NCBI RefSeq assembly: GCF_040289685.1
Contig: NZ_PSLQ01000040.1
Coordinates: forward strand, 1-31,487
DNA: 31,487 nt
Direction of reading: 5' to 3'
Source: Pyrinomonas sp040289685
Lineage (GTDB): Bacteria; Acidobacteriota; Blastocatellia; Pyrinomonadales; Pyrinomonadaceae
The notes under the pieces were generated by a model. The model searched no databases and was not told the DNA's origin. It saw only the letters and a program-made list of their open reading frames with translations. Made by a program: the position numbers and the translations under genes. Of the stretch, positions 7,703 through 15,329 are shown one piece after another (the first letter of the stretch is position 1; each line of letters begins with the position of its first letter).

Positions 7703-8293
7703 ATGACTTTCATCAACTACGCGGCACGCGAGATCAACTGCAAGATCGTCTACTACGGCCCCGGCTTGTGCGGCAAGACAACTAACCTTCAGTACATCTA
7801 CGATTCCACCGCGCCGGAGTCCAAGGGGAAGATGATCAGTCTGGCGACCGAGACCGACCGGACGCTCTTTTTCGACTTTTTGCCGCTCGATCTCGGTTCG
7901 GTACGCGGTTTTCGCACGCGCTTTCACCTCTACACAGTGCCGGGGCAGGTCTTCTACGATGCCTCGCGGCGCTTGATCCTGAAAGGCGTGGACGGCGTGG
8001 TGTTCGTCGCCGACAGCCAAGAGGAGCGCATGGACGCCAACATCGAATCGCTCTACAACTTGGAAGAGAACCTGCGCTCGCACGGTTACGACTTGATGAA
8101 GATCCCTTACGTCTTGCAGCTCAACAAGCGAGACCTGCCGAACATCGTGCCCGTCGAAGAGATGATCGCCGAACTACAGCGCAAAGGCGAGCCTGTGATC
8201 GAAGCGGTCGCAGCCCGCGGCATCGGCGTTTACGACACGCTCAAAGCGGTTGCCAAACAAGTCCTCACGGAACTGCGCAAGGGAGCGGCTTAG
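7703..8293 (+). CDS. mglA: MglA-type small Ras-like GTPase
   Basis: MglA is a polarity GTPase. In Myxococcus it marks the leading pole and controls motility, and its nucleotide state is set by MglB. This 196-residue protein has the P-loop GPGLCGKTT at residues 19-27, the switch region ATETDRTLFFDFLPLDLG, the G3 element TVPGQVFY (PGQ in place of the Ras DxxG), and the base-recognition NKRD. These segments closely match Myxococcus MglA. I set the start at MTFINYAAREINCK because homologues begin there; upstream in-frame sequence has no family similarity. The ribosome site is weak. Its TAG stop lies inside the first copy of a perfect 42-bp repeat. No flagellar or pilus gene is in the window, so what it polarises is unknown. 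Confidence 0.95.
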   Translation: MTFINYAAREINCKIVYYGPGLCGKTTNLQYIYDSTAPESKGKMISLATETDRTLFFDFLPLDLGSVRGFRTRFHLYTVPGQVFYDASRRLILKGVDGVVFVADSQEERMDANIESLYNLEENLRSHGYDLMKIPYVLQLNKRDLPNIVPVEEMIAELQRKGEPVIEAVAARGIGVYDTLKAVAKQVLTELRKGAA

Positions 8294-8404
8294 CGCGTCG
8301 CTCGCGTCGGTTTGCGTTTGCCAAAGCTTTGCCAAAAGGTGGTATCAGCCCGCGCTGGCGTTCTTAGCGCGTCGCTCGCGTCGGTTTGCGTTTGCCAAAG
8401 CTTT
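8289..8404. repeat. Perfect 42-bp direct repeat pair, 74-bp period
   Basis: Copies at 8289-8330 and 8363-8404 are identical over 42 bases, beginning CTTAGCGCGTCGCTCG and ending GCCAAAGCTTT. The 32-bp spacer is unrelated. The first copy starts within the last sense codon of mglA and supplies its TAG stop; copy 2 repeats the same TAG. The end includes the palindrome CAAAGCTTTG in copy 1 only. The pair lies between the convergent mglA and rimI genes. Confidence 0.9.
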
Positions 8405-8471
8405 ATCGAATCGCCATTTCAGCGCCGCGCTCGCCATCCAGCCGCAAACTTCGTCCCTGGCCTTTCGCTGC

Positions 8472-9008
8472 TCAATCGAGCGACTTTATCATCAGCAGTC
8501 CATCGCCGCCGTTGGAGTAGTAGCGCGGAAGCCGTTGCGTGACGACGTAGCCGAGGTTGCGGTAGAGCTTCTGTGCGCCGTGGTTGGTAGCGCGCACTTC
8601 TAAGCGAACGGTGCGCACGCCGCACTTACGAAAAGCCTCTTCGATGCGTTGCATTAGGCGGAGCGCGATTCCGCGCCGACGGTGTTCTGGCAGGACGCCG
8701 ACCGTGGTGATGTGGCCTGTAAAGTCGGGTTCGATGATGCCGATGATGAACCCGACCATGGTCCCGTCGGCGGCGTTGGCTTGGTAGCAGAGCGCATCGG
8801 GCGCAGTCAACAGGTACTGAAACGTTTCGCGGCTGTAGGCTTCGCCATCGGCGAAGCAGCGTTGATCCAATCGCCAGCACTCTTCGAGTTGGGCGACCGT
8901 CAGCGGGCGAATCGAGTAGGGCCACTCGGGATCGAGCGGCGCAATGGGCGGTTCTTGCCCGTCGGCGAGAGGACGCCAGCGCGAACGGATTTTTCTGAAA
9001 ACTCCCAT
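8472..9008 (-). CDS. rimI: RimI-like GNAT N-acetyltransferase
   Basis: This 178-residue protein is a GCN5-related acetyltransferase most like RimI, which acetylates the N-terminal alanine of ribosomal protein S18 in Escherichia coli. The GNAT core starts near residue 30 (YSIRPLTVAQLEECWRLD). The acetyl-CoA-binding motif A is visible as ITTVGVLPEHRRRGIALRLM, with the R-R-x-G-I-A pyrophosphate loop. Motif B follows as LEVRATNHGAQKLYRNLGY. About 30 N-terminal residues precede the fold and are not typical. The ribosome site AGAGGAG is 5 bases before the ATG. It lies 30 bases after queA and is probably cotranscribed. The exact substrate cannot be proven, as many RimI-like proteins act on other targets. 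Confidence 0.75.
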   Translation of the reverse strand: MGVFRKIRSRWRPLADGQEPPIAPLDPEWPYSIRPLTVAQLEECWRLDQRCFADGEAYSRETFQYLLTAPDALCYQANAADGTMVGFIIGIIEPDFTGHITTVGVLPEHRRRGIALRLMQRIEEAFRKCGVRTVRLEVRATNHGAQKLYRNLGYVVTQRLPRYYSNGGDGLLMIKSLD

Positions 9009-9038
9009 CTCTTCTCCTCTGGCCCGGTCTCGCTCCGG

Positions 9039-10079
9039 CTAGATTATAAACATGCAATCGCCGTAGCTGTAAAAGCGGTATCGTGCCTCGACGGCGTGGC
9101 GGTAAGCGGCCAGCGTCAAATCTTTGCCGGCAAAGGCCGCGACCAAGAGCAGTAGCGAGGATCGCGGCAGGTGGAAGTTGGTCAACAGTGCGTCCACGGC
9201 GCGAAAACGGTGGCCGGGGACGATGGTCAAGTGCGTGATGCCGGTACGCGGCGCGACGATGCCCCTCTCATCGGCTGCTGTTTCGAGCGCGCGCACGCTG
9301 GTCGTTCCAACGGCGATGAGACGTCCACCGCGACGTCGGGACTCATTGATCGCGTGTGCTGCCTCGGGGCTAATGGTGAACCTTTCGGCGGCCACCTTGT
9401 GTCGTTCAACCTGTTGGACGCGGACGGGTTCGAACGTTCCATAGCCGACGTGAAGTGTGATCTCGACTATGTGCGCGCCGCGCGCCCGTATCTCCTGCAG
9501 AACGCGCGGCGTGAAATGGAGTCCAGCCGTCGGCGCGGCAACGGCGCCGCGTTCGCGCGCGAAGATGGTCTGGTAACGTTCGCGATCCGGCGCATCCGTT
9601 TTAAACGGGTCGCGTTTGATGTATGGCGGAAGCGGCGTTCGGCCGACTTCATCGAGCACACGGTCGAAATCATCATCGCAGTCAAAGCGGACCACGCGTA
9701 CGCCGCCGTCGCGCTCTTCGACCACTTGGGCGCGCAAACGTCCGTCGCCGAACGAGAGGCGCATCCCGGCGTGCAGGCGGCGCGCTGGACGCGCGAGCGC
9801 TTCCCAGTGCCGTTCGCCGCGTTCGACCAAGAGCAATAATTCTGCGCGCCCGCCCGATGGCTCGCGCCGTCCGACTAGACGAGCCGGAAAAACGCGCGTG
9901 TTGTTGATCACCAGCACGTCGTTCGAGCGGACGAGCTCCGGGAGATCACGAAAGCTGCGATCCTGCCAGCTTGCGGTGCGCCGTTCGACGACCAGCATGC
10001 GAGAGGCATCGCGCGGGCGCGCTGGCTGCTGTGCGATCAGCTCTTCTGGAAGCTCGTAATCGAAGTCGGAAATAAGCAT
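9039..10079 (-). CDS. queA: S-adenosylmethionine:tRNA ribosyltransferase-isomerase
   Basis: QueA transfers and isomerises the ribosyl part of SAM onto preQ1-modified tRNA to form epoxyqueuosine, the penultimate step of queuosine synthesis. The protein shows the family start LISDFDYELPEELIAQQPA, the core DRERYQTIFARERGAVAAPTAGLHFT, then HVGYGTF and TNFHLPRSSLLLLVAAFAG. Length is 346 residues from the ATG at 10079, the normal size. A GTG at 10103 would add eight residues, but homologues begin next to the LISDFDYELP segment. Neither start has a good ribosome site. It sits downstream of ruvA-ruvB in the same orientation, a neighbourhood found in many bacteria. No other queuosine gene is in the window. 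Confidence 0.95.
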   Translation of the reverse strand: MLISDFDYELPEELIAQQPARPRDASRMLVVERRTASWQDRSFRDLPELVRSNDVLVINNTRVFPARLVGRREPSGGRAELLLLVERGERHWEALARPARRLHAGMRLSFGDGRLRAQVVEERDGGVRVVRFDCDDDFDRVLDEVGRTPLPPYIKRDPFKTDAPDRERYQTIFARERGAVAAPTAGLHFTPRVLQEIRARGAHIVEITLHVGYGTFEPVRVQQVERHKVAAERFTISPEAAHAINESRRRGGRLIAVGTTSVRALETAADERGIVAPRTGITHLTIVPGHRFRAVDALLTNFHLPRSSLLLLVAAFAGKDLTLAAYRHAVEARYRFYSYGDCMFII

Positions 10080-10203
10080 GGGGCGTTTGGGCTGCCAAGC
10101 CACAGCGTTTCGAGCGGTTCAACGCTCGCTCTCATGCTGAGCGTTTGCGGCGATCGCGTTTCGACAATGGGCCGCAAGGTCCAACCGTGGTTGCCGTTGC
10201 CTT

Positions 10204-11298
10204 TCAAATTTCGTCGCCGAAGAGTTTCGGCGACGATGGCGCGGACGGCGCGATGCCGAAATGCCTGTAAGCGAGCGGCGTCGCCATGCGTCCGCGCGGC
10301 GTGCGGTTGAGAAAGCCGATCTGAATCAGATACGGCTCGATGATCTCTTCGATGGAATCTTTCTCCTCGTGAATGGAGGCTGACAGCGTGCCGAGTCCCA
10401 CTGGGCCGCCGCCGAACTTTTCAATGATCGTCAGCAGTAATTTACGATCCATTTCATCGAGGCCGAAGGTATCGACTTCCATGCGGTTGAGCGCATCGCG
10501 CGCCACTTCGCCCGTGATCTGTCCATCGTATTCGACCTCGGCGTAATCGCGCACACGCCGCAGCAGGCGATTGGCGATGCGCGGGGTGCCGCGCGCGCGG
10601 CGGGCGATTTCGCGCGCCCCCTCGCGGTCGATCGGAACGCGGAGGATCTCCGCCGAACGGCGCACGATCAATTCCAGTTCATCGTGATTGTAGAATTCTA
10701 GGTGGAAGGCGATGCCGAAGCGCCCGCGAAGCGGTGCCGTGATCAACCCAGCGCGCGTCGTTGCGCCGACGAGCGTGAATTTCGGTAGGTCCAGTTTGAT
10801 CGTGCGCGCCGCTGTGCCTTGCCCGATGACGATGTCGAGTTGGTAGTCTTCCATCGCCGGGTAGAGAACCTCTTCGATGGCTGGGTTTAGCCGATGTATC
10901 TCGTCGATGAAGAGGATCTCGCCATCCTGCAAGTTGGTCAGAATGGCGGCTAGATCGCCGGGCCGCTCGATCGCCGGACCAGAGGTCGAACGCACGGGCG
11001 CGCCCATCTCGTTGGCGATGATGAAGGAGAGCGTGGTTTTGCCGAGCCCTGGCGGCCCCGTAAGCAGCACGTGATCAAGGGCCTCGCGCCGGTTGCGCGC
11101 CGCGCGGATGAAGACAGCGAGGTTGCGCGTGACGCGCTCTTGCCCGATGTATTCGGCAAGCCGCGTCGGACGAAGCGATTTTTCGAATTCGCGTTCGTCT
11201 TCATCGAGCGCCACGGAACGGCGCATCTCGGTCGCCTCTTCGCCGCGCGTCAGTTGCGCGTCGCCCGCCTCTTCGAGGTCGATCTCTCGTTCGTTCAT
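10204..11298 (-). CDS. ruvB: Holliday junction branch migration ATPase RuvB
   Basis: RuvB is the hexameric AAA+ motor that, with RuvA, drives branch migration of Holliday junctions in recombinational repair. The 364-residue protein has Walker A GPPGLGKTT at residues 81-89, Walker B ILFIDEIHRL, sensor 1 GATTRAG, and the arginine-finger segment LRGRFGIAFHLEFY. The C-terminal winged helix has the typical GGGPVGLGTLSASI and EPYLIQIGFLNRTPRGR. About 35 acidic, unstructured N-terminal residues precede the usual RPTRLAEYIGQ start. The ribosome site AAGGAAG is 7 bases before the ATG, in the 14-bp gap after ruvA. Confidence 0.97.
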   Translation of the reverse strand: MNEREIDLEEAGDAQLTRGEEATEMRRSVALDEDEREFEKSLRPTRLAEYIGQERVTRNLAVFIRAARNRREALDHVLLTGPPGLGKTTLSFIIANEMGAPVRSTSGPAIERPGDLAAILTNLQDGEILFIDEIHRLNPAIEEVLYPAMEDYQLDIVIGQGTAARTIKLDLPKFTLVGATTRAGLITAPLRGRFGIAFHLEFYNHDELELIVRRSAEILRVPIDREGAREIARRARGTPRIANRLLRRVRDYAEVEYDGQITGEVARDALNRMEVDTFGLDEMDRKLLLTIIEKFGGGPVGLGTLSASIHEEKDSIEEIIEPYLIQIGFLNRTPRGRMATPLAYRHFGIAPSAPSSPKLFGDEI

Positions 11299-11312
11299 GC
11301 TTCAACTTCCTT

Positions 11313-11918
11313 TCATGCTTTGGCGAGCAATCGCAGGCTCCGGCGCAGTATCTCTTGCACGTTGGCCGAGGCTCCGTCGCGCATCGCTTGCGCGATGGCC
11401 TTTTCTGCTGCCGCTTTCGGGTAGCCGAGGTTCAACAGCGCCGACAGCGTATCTTCCCGCAGCGCATCCTCCGATGGTGCGCTTGGTCCGGCGACCGCCG
11501 GTTCGCTCGTCGCAAGCGCCGCGAGTTTATCGCGCAGTTCGACGACCAACCTTTCGGCCGTTCGTCGCCCGATGCCGGGAACCGAGGTCAAGCGTGCGAG
11601 GTTGCTGGTTCTGATGGCGGCGATGATCTCTTCGGCCGTAAGGCTTGAGAGCATGGCGATGGCCAGTTTCGGCCCGACGCCGCTGACCGAGATGAGGCGC
11701 AGGAAGAGCTCGCGTTCGCGCGCCGTTTTGAATCCGTAAAGTTGCAGCGTGTCTTCGCGCACGTAAGTGTAGATGCGCAGCGAGACGTGCGCGCCCGGTT
11801 CCTCCATCTCGTAGAACGTCGAAAGCGGAATGGTCACTTCGTAGCCAACGCCGCCGACATCGAGGATGACGCTCGTCGCTTGTTTGGCCAGAAGAGTGCC
11901 GGAAAGATGTGCGATCAT
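11313..11918 (-). CDS. ruvA: Holliday junction branch migration protein RuvA
   Basis: RuvA binds four-way DNA junctions as a tetramer and loads RuvB. This 201-residue protein has the OB-fold domain I (MIAHLSGTLLAKQ, VGYEVTIP). The paired helix-hairpin-helix motifs VSGVGPKLA and VPGIGRRTAERL touch the junction arms. A flexible linker rich in Ala/Pro/Ser leads to domain III (EDTLSALLNLGYPKAAAEKAI), which docks on RuvB. The start at 11918 is fixed by the conserved MIAHLSG, with GGAAG upstream. It is first in the minus-strand group ruvA-ruvB-queA-rimI, divergent from rex. Confidence 0.96.
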   Translation of the reverse strand: MIAHLSGTLLAKQATSVILDVGGVGYEVTIPLSTFYEMEEPGAHVSLRIYTYVREDTLQLYGFKTARERELFLRLISVSGVGPKLAIAMLSSLTAEEIIAAIRTSNLARLTSVPGIGRRTAERLVVELRDKLAALATSEPAVAGPSAPSEDALREDTLSALLNLGYPKAAAEKAIAQAMRDGASANVQEILRRSLRLLAKA

Positions 11919-12002
11919 CTCGTCAAAGCTTCCGTGCGACAGATGTTCAAAAAGGGAGCAGTCTTTGGGAGTTGCACGGTTCGGTTCAGCGCAAGAACGA
12001 AC

Positions 12003-12032
12003 ATTGTAATTGATTTTGCGGCCAACGCGCAA
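12003..12032 (-). promoter_or_regulatory. Candidate ruvA promoter
   Basis: On the minus strand, TTGCGC (12027-12032) is separated by 18 bases from TACAAT (12003-12008), a five-of-six -10. The leader to the ruvA ATG would be about 78 bases. I see no LexA-type box overlapping it. Confidence 0.4.
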
Positions 12033-12113
12033 TTTCCATCGGCCAGCGGCAACGCAACGCTGCCATCGGCTCATCAATGGGCTGAAGCTCTTCCGCCAAT
12101 TCGCACTTGGCGT

Positions 12114-12119
12114 TATACT
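12114..12119 (+). promoter_or_regulatory. Candidate -10 element for rex
   Basis: TATACT lies 21 bases before the rex ATG. The -35 region is poor (TTCCGC at 17 bases), so the call rests mostly on the -10. No clear Rex operator palindrome was recognised nearby. Confidence 0.3.
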
Positions 12120-12140
12120 TTTCATCGGGAAACGGGGAAG

Positions 12141-12857
12141 ATGAAAGCGGAAAAGGTCTCGGAACTGACGACTAACCGGTTGAGCGTCTATCTTCGGTGC
12201 CTCAATTTGCTGGCCGAAGCGGGCGTTAAGACCATCTCGTCGCAGGCGTTGGCCGACCAATTCAACCTGAATTCGGCGCAAATCCGCAAGGATCTAGCAT
12301 ATTTCGGCGAGTTCGGCGTGCGCGGCGTCGGTTACGATGTCGAGGAGTTACGCCGCCATTTGAGACAGATCCTCGGTTTAGACAAACCGCACCGCGTCGG
12401 CATCGTCGGCGCGGGTAATTTGGGCACGGCGCTGGCCAACTACACGGGCTTCGCCGCTTCGAACTTCACGGTGGTGGCGCTTTTCGATAACGATCCGAAG
12501 AAGATCGGGCAGCGCATCGGACAACATCAGATTCCGGTATATGACGTGCGCGAATTAGCGCGCGTCGTGCGCGAAAAAGGGATCGATGTCGCCGTGATCG
12601 CTGTGCCGGCGCGCGTCGCGCAGCGCGTGCTCAACCAAGTGATGGCGGCTGGCATCAAGGCCGTGTTGAACTTCGCTCCGGTGCGTTTGCATGCGCGCCT
12701 CGGCGTCAAGGTCAAAACGGTCGATTTGACGATCTCGCTCGAAAGCTTGTCCTACTTTCTGGCCCGACCGCAAATCACCTGCATCACTAATCCGCGAAGC
12801 ATCTTGCCCTACGAGGAGATCGCACAGCGCGAAGAGCGCGAAATAGCAAAGGAGTGA
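12141..12857 (+). CDS. rex: Redox-sensing transcriptional repressor Rex
   Basis: Rex represses fermentative and respiratory genes and releases DNA when NADH is high relative to NAD+. The 238-residue protein has an N-terminal winged helix (LTTNRLSVYLRCLNLL, SSQALADQFNLNSAQIRKDL, FGEFGVRGVGYDV). The Rossmann domain has the dinucleotide loop VGIVGAGNLGTAL near residue 90. The conserved VALFDNDPKKIG and LNFAPVRL follow. The C-terminal swapped helix ends SLSYFLARPQI. I set the start at MKAEKVSELTT, with GGGGAAG directly before the ATG. It is divergent from ruvA, with a TonB-C gene 7 bases downstream. Confidence 0.95.
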   Translation: MKAEKVSELTTNRLSVYLRCLNLLAEAGVKTISSQALADQFNLNSAQIRKDLAYFGEFGVRGVGYDVEELRRHLRQILGLDKPHRVGIVGAGNLGTALANYTGFAASNFTVVALFDNDPKKIGQRIGQHQIPVYDVRELARVVREKGIDVAVIAVPARVAQRVLNQVMAAGIKAVLNFAPVRLHARLGVKVKTVDLTISLESLSYFLARPQITCITNPRSILPYEEIAQREEREIAKE

Positions 12858-12864
12858 GGAGTTT

Positions 12865-13302
12865 ATGATCTCGATAGCGAAGCGACTTTTGCCTTTCATC
12901 ATCGCCTTGTTGCTCGGCGTGGCGTTGGCCGGAGCGTTCAACGCTTTGCGTTTCGGCGCGTGTTCGAAGAGCAAGAGGGCACCCGTTGCGCCTGGCGCTT
13001 TGAGCGCGCCTTCGTGCCCGAGCATGTCGTCATCCTATACGCCGGTGCGCATTCTCGATAAACCCGTTCCGCGCTATACGGAGCAAGCGCGCTACAACGG
13101 CACAACGGGCACCACCCGTTTGCGCGCGCGCTTCAACGCCGACGGAACCATCTCCAACATCGAGCCGTTGACGACGTTGCCTGACGGCTTGACCGAAGAA
13201 GCCATCAGCGCCGCGCAGAACATCAAATTTCTGCCGGCGACCGAAAACGGGCGACCCGTGTCGGTCGTCAAACTGCTCGAATACGGCTTTGAGATCTATT
13301 AG
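12865..13302 (+). CDS. Short TonB C-terminal-domain protein with one membrane anchor
   Basis: This 145-residue protein has an N-terminal hydrophobic helix (about residues 8-28, LLPFIIALLLGVALAG), a short Cys/Ser/Pro-rich linker, and a C-terminal TonB-like domain. The domain shows VPRYTEQARYNGTTGTTRL, the ADGTISNIEPL turn and IKFLPATENGRPV. TonB C-terminal domains transmit inner-membrane energy to outer-membrane receptors. Stand-alone short forms with no proline-rich spacer are common in Acidobacteriota and may serve other envelope roles. The linker here is too short to cross the periplasm as classical TonB does. It starts 7 bases after the rex stop with GGAG in the gap, so the two are probably cotranscribed. 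Confidence 0.78.
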   Translation: MISIAKRLLPFIIALLLGVALAGAFNALRFGACSKSKRAPVAPGALSAPSCPSMSSSYTPVRILDKPVPRYTEQARYNGTTGTTRLRARFNADGTISNIEPLTTLPDGLTEEAISAAQNIKFLPATENGRPVSVVKLLEYGFEIY

Positions 13303-13316
13303 GTCTAGCTCCCACG

Positions 13317-14123
13317 ATGGATGAACAGACGGCGCGACGCGCCATCGTCGAGATCGGACGTTTGATGTACGAACGCGGCTATGTCGTCTCGTCCGATGGC
13401 AACTTGAGCGTGCGACTCGACGATGGGCGCATCGTGGCGACGCCAACGCAGGTGTGCAAAGGACGAATGAGCGAAGCGGCGCTCGCCGTGACGGACATCG
13501 ACGGGCGCCCGCTCAACGATCGGCGTCCATCGAGCGAGCTGAAGATGCATCTGCTCATCTACCGCGAACGCGATGATGTGCGCGCCGTCTGCCACGCCCA
13601 TCCGCCGCACGGAACGGCGTTTGCCGTCGCCGGTTTACCGCTCGATCAACCCATCCTCTCAGAGGTCATTCTCGCCTTAGGGTGTGTGCCGCTGGCGCCA
13701 TACGGCACGCCTTCAACCGATGAATTGACCGCGGCGATGCGCCCATTGGTCAAACATCACAATGCGCTCCTGATGGCCAATCATGGCGCCGTCGCCTATG
13801 GGCAAGACCTTTGGCAGGCTTTCGATCGTTTGGAGACTTTGGAACACACGGCGCGCATCGCCATTTTAGCGCGTTTGCTGGGCCGCGCACAGAGCATTCC
13901 GCCGGAAGCGATTGAAAAGTTGATCAACATACGCGAGGCGGCTGGTTATTTGGACGAGCGCGCGCGTTGCCAAACGTGCGGCTACCTGCACGATCTCGCT
14001 ATTTCGTGCCCCGCGCCACATCTCGGCGAGCGCGCGTCGTCAGCCAACGGCAAGATCAGCTTGACGCGCGAAGAGTTGATCCAGTTGTTGTGCGAAGTCG
14101 CCGCCGCGTCGGCCACAAGGTGA
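13317..14123 (+). CDS. Class II aldolase/adducin-family protein with Cys-rich C-terminal extension
   Basis: The first 200 or so residues form a class II aldolase/adducin domain, as in L-fuculose-phosphate and L-ribulose-phosphate enzymes, which use Zn2+ to cleave or epimerise sugar phosphates. SSDGNLSVRL, SSELKMH (acid/base Glu74), HAHPPH (metal ligands His93 and His95) and MANHGAVAYG (third ligand His155) are present, so the metal site looks intact. After the fold comes an unusual tail with Cys218, Cys221 and Cys231 (CxxC-x9-C) that resembles a zinc knuckle. The gene begins 14 bases after the TonB-C gene without an obvious ribosome site. The substrate is unknown. Confidence 0.82.
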   Translation: MDEQTARRAIVEIGRLMYERGYVVSSDGNLSVRLDDGRIVATPTQVCKGRMSEAALAVTDIDGRPLNDRRPSSELKMHLLIYRERDDVRAVCHAHPPHGTAFAVAGLPLDQPILSEVILALGCVPLAPYGTPSTDELTAAMRPLVKHHNALLMANHGAVAYGQDLWQAFDRLETLEHTARIAILARLLGRAQSIPPEAIEKLINIREAAGYLDERARCQTCGYLHDLAISCPAPHLGERASSANGKISLTREELIQLLCEVAAASATR

Positions 14124-14341
14124 GGAACTTCAACGCGCTGAAGATGCGCGCGCTTCGTGCGAGCACGATCATGCCACGGCGAAGCTGAGCAGTATGCGCG
14201 CATCCTTTGTGCAAGCGAGATGAGCGCGCCCGATTAAGCGCATCTAGCTCGACCGCCCTTTGATGCCCAATGGCTTGACCGATAGGCTTTCGCGGTCAGG
14301 CGCATCTAGGTCGCTGGGCCCGCGAAGATCTTTAGACGCAA

Positions 14342-14812
14342 TCAAGCGCGCACCTCTTTCCAGATCCAATCGCTTTTCAGACGCGAGACCAAGACCGGAA
14401 AAGGGACGTATTCAGCGCGACGTCCAGCGCGTCGCAACACTTCGACCATACGCTTCGCTCCGTCGGCGTTGCGCGTATGGACCATGATCTTGGAGGTCGA
14501 TTGCAGGTGCGGGCGTTCGGCGAGCCACAGAGCGACGGAATAGCCCGTGCGCTCATCATCGGGCGCATCGGACTCGTAGTGTTCTGGAAGAAGGTCGTGA
14601 TCGAGAAAGATCAGATCGTAGGTCCGCTGTGTGAGTAGTTCTTTGGCGGTGACGACATCGCTGGCCACGTCGAGTTCATCTGCACCGAACATTTTGGCGA
14701 ACCAGCGGTGGCGTTGCACATCATCGTCCAACAAAAGAATGCGAAGTTTGGGTCGTCCGATGCCATCCGTGATGCCAATTCTCTGTAAAATCCCGCGGAT
14801 CAAATTCATCAT
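14342..14812 (-). CDS. Stand-alone cREC-type receiver-like protein (cyclic-phosphate-processing receiver family)
   Basis: This 156-residue protein has a receiver-like fold but not a normal response-regulator signature. RILLLDDDVQRHRWF (LDDD at 28-31, His35) opens it. YDLIFLDHDL (70-74) replaces the phospho-acceptor strand, and IMVHT (about 110-113) replaces the threonine strand. The LDHDL plus early DDD/RH plus VHT combination is the pattern of the cREC family, proposed to handle cyclic or terminal phosphates of nucleic acids or nucleotides rather than to relay phosphate from a kinase. No output domain follows. I start it at 14812: AGAGGA is 6 bases upstream and an extended -10 (TGGTATATT, 14858-14866) lies just before, which excludes a longer form from 14902. 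It is convergent with the aldolase gene and has no histidine kinase nearby. Confidence 0.72.
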   Translation of the reverse strand: MMNLIRGILQRIGITDGIGRPKLRILLLDDDVQRHRWFAKMFGADELDVASDVVTAKELLTQRTYDLIFLDHDLLPEHYESDAPDDERTGYSVALWLAERPHLQSTSKIMVHTRNADGAKRMVEVLRRAGRRAEYVPFPVLVSRLKSDWIWKEVRA

Positions 14813-14857
14813 CAACCATCCTCTCCGAAATGGCTCCGGGGAGATGTCGAGGCAAAC

Positions 14858-14866
14858 AATATACCA
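14858..14866 (-). promoter_or_regulatory. Extended -10 promoter for the cREC gene
   Basis: The minus strand reads TGGTATATT. No good -35 is present. The predicted start near 14851 gives a leader of about 39 bases to the ATG at 14812. Confidence 0.4.
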
Positions 14867-15029
14867 TGTCCGCGCACGTCGCGCGACCAGCGTCCTTCTC
14901 ATCCGTTCGATCGCGTGCGCGGTTGGCCGATGGTTTGACTTATGACGTGCGAACCGCGCAAACTTCTAGATCGAACGCTCGTTCGACTCCTAACGGGCGC
15001 GCAAGGTTGCTCGGCGAAAAGAGGGAGCA

Positions 15030-15185
15030 ATGAGGTGTCCTTATTGCGAAAGACCGCTGCATCGTTTGGGAACGCATTGCCGCGCTTGTCGGCGCAACAT
15101 TTGGCGGTGGCCGCATCTGTTTGCGTTGGCGGGGCTGTTGTTTTTGGCTCTGTTGCTCGCGTGGGGATTGTTGATCGCGCCGTGA
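15030..15185 (+). CDS. 51-residue zinc-ribbon membrane mini-protein
   Basis: A short gene that size filters would miss. It encodes MRCPYCERPLHRLG, then HCRACRRN, then a hydrophobic helix ending LIAP. Cys3, Cys6, Cys17 and Cys20 form a CxxC-x10-CxxC zinc ribbon. Residues 29-49 form a single transmembrane helix that starts directly after WRWPHL, leaving almost nothing beyond the membrane. AGAGGGAG lies just upstream of the ATG, a good ribosome site. Base composition and codon use match the neighbours. It precedes the bi-domain oxidoreductase by 144 bases on the same strand. Function is unknown; it could be a membrane-tethered metal-binding or adaptor protein. Confidence 0.68.
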   Translation: MRCPYCERPLHRLGTHCRACRRNIWRWPHLFALAGLLFLALLLAWGLLIAP

Positions 15186-15329
15186 GCGCGCCGGTTCGGT
15201 GGTTCGGGAAGGCGAGCTCTCAGCGGTTGTCATCATGGCGAGCGACGCTGTCTCTATTGCTGGCGCGGCCTTCTCGGCGGTGGCGATAGGCCGTCTTAAC
15301 TTTCGCTTGCGGCGAGGGTTTTCGAGAGA

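Noticed and set aside
11919..12140. A Rex operator between ruvA and rex for autoregulation
   Set aside because: A TTGTAATTGAT stretch is present, but no inverted TTGTGAA/TTCACAA-type palindrome can be drawn.
14238..14310. GCGCATCTAG repeated at 14238 and 14300, looking like another paired repeat
   Set aside because: Only 10 bases match, with a 62-base period; too short to count as the same kind of pair.
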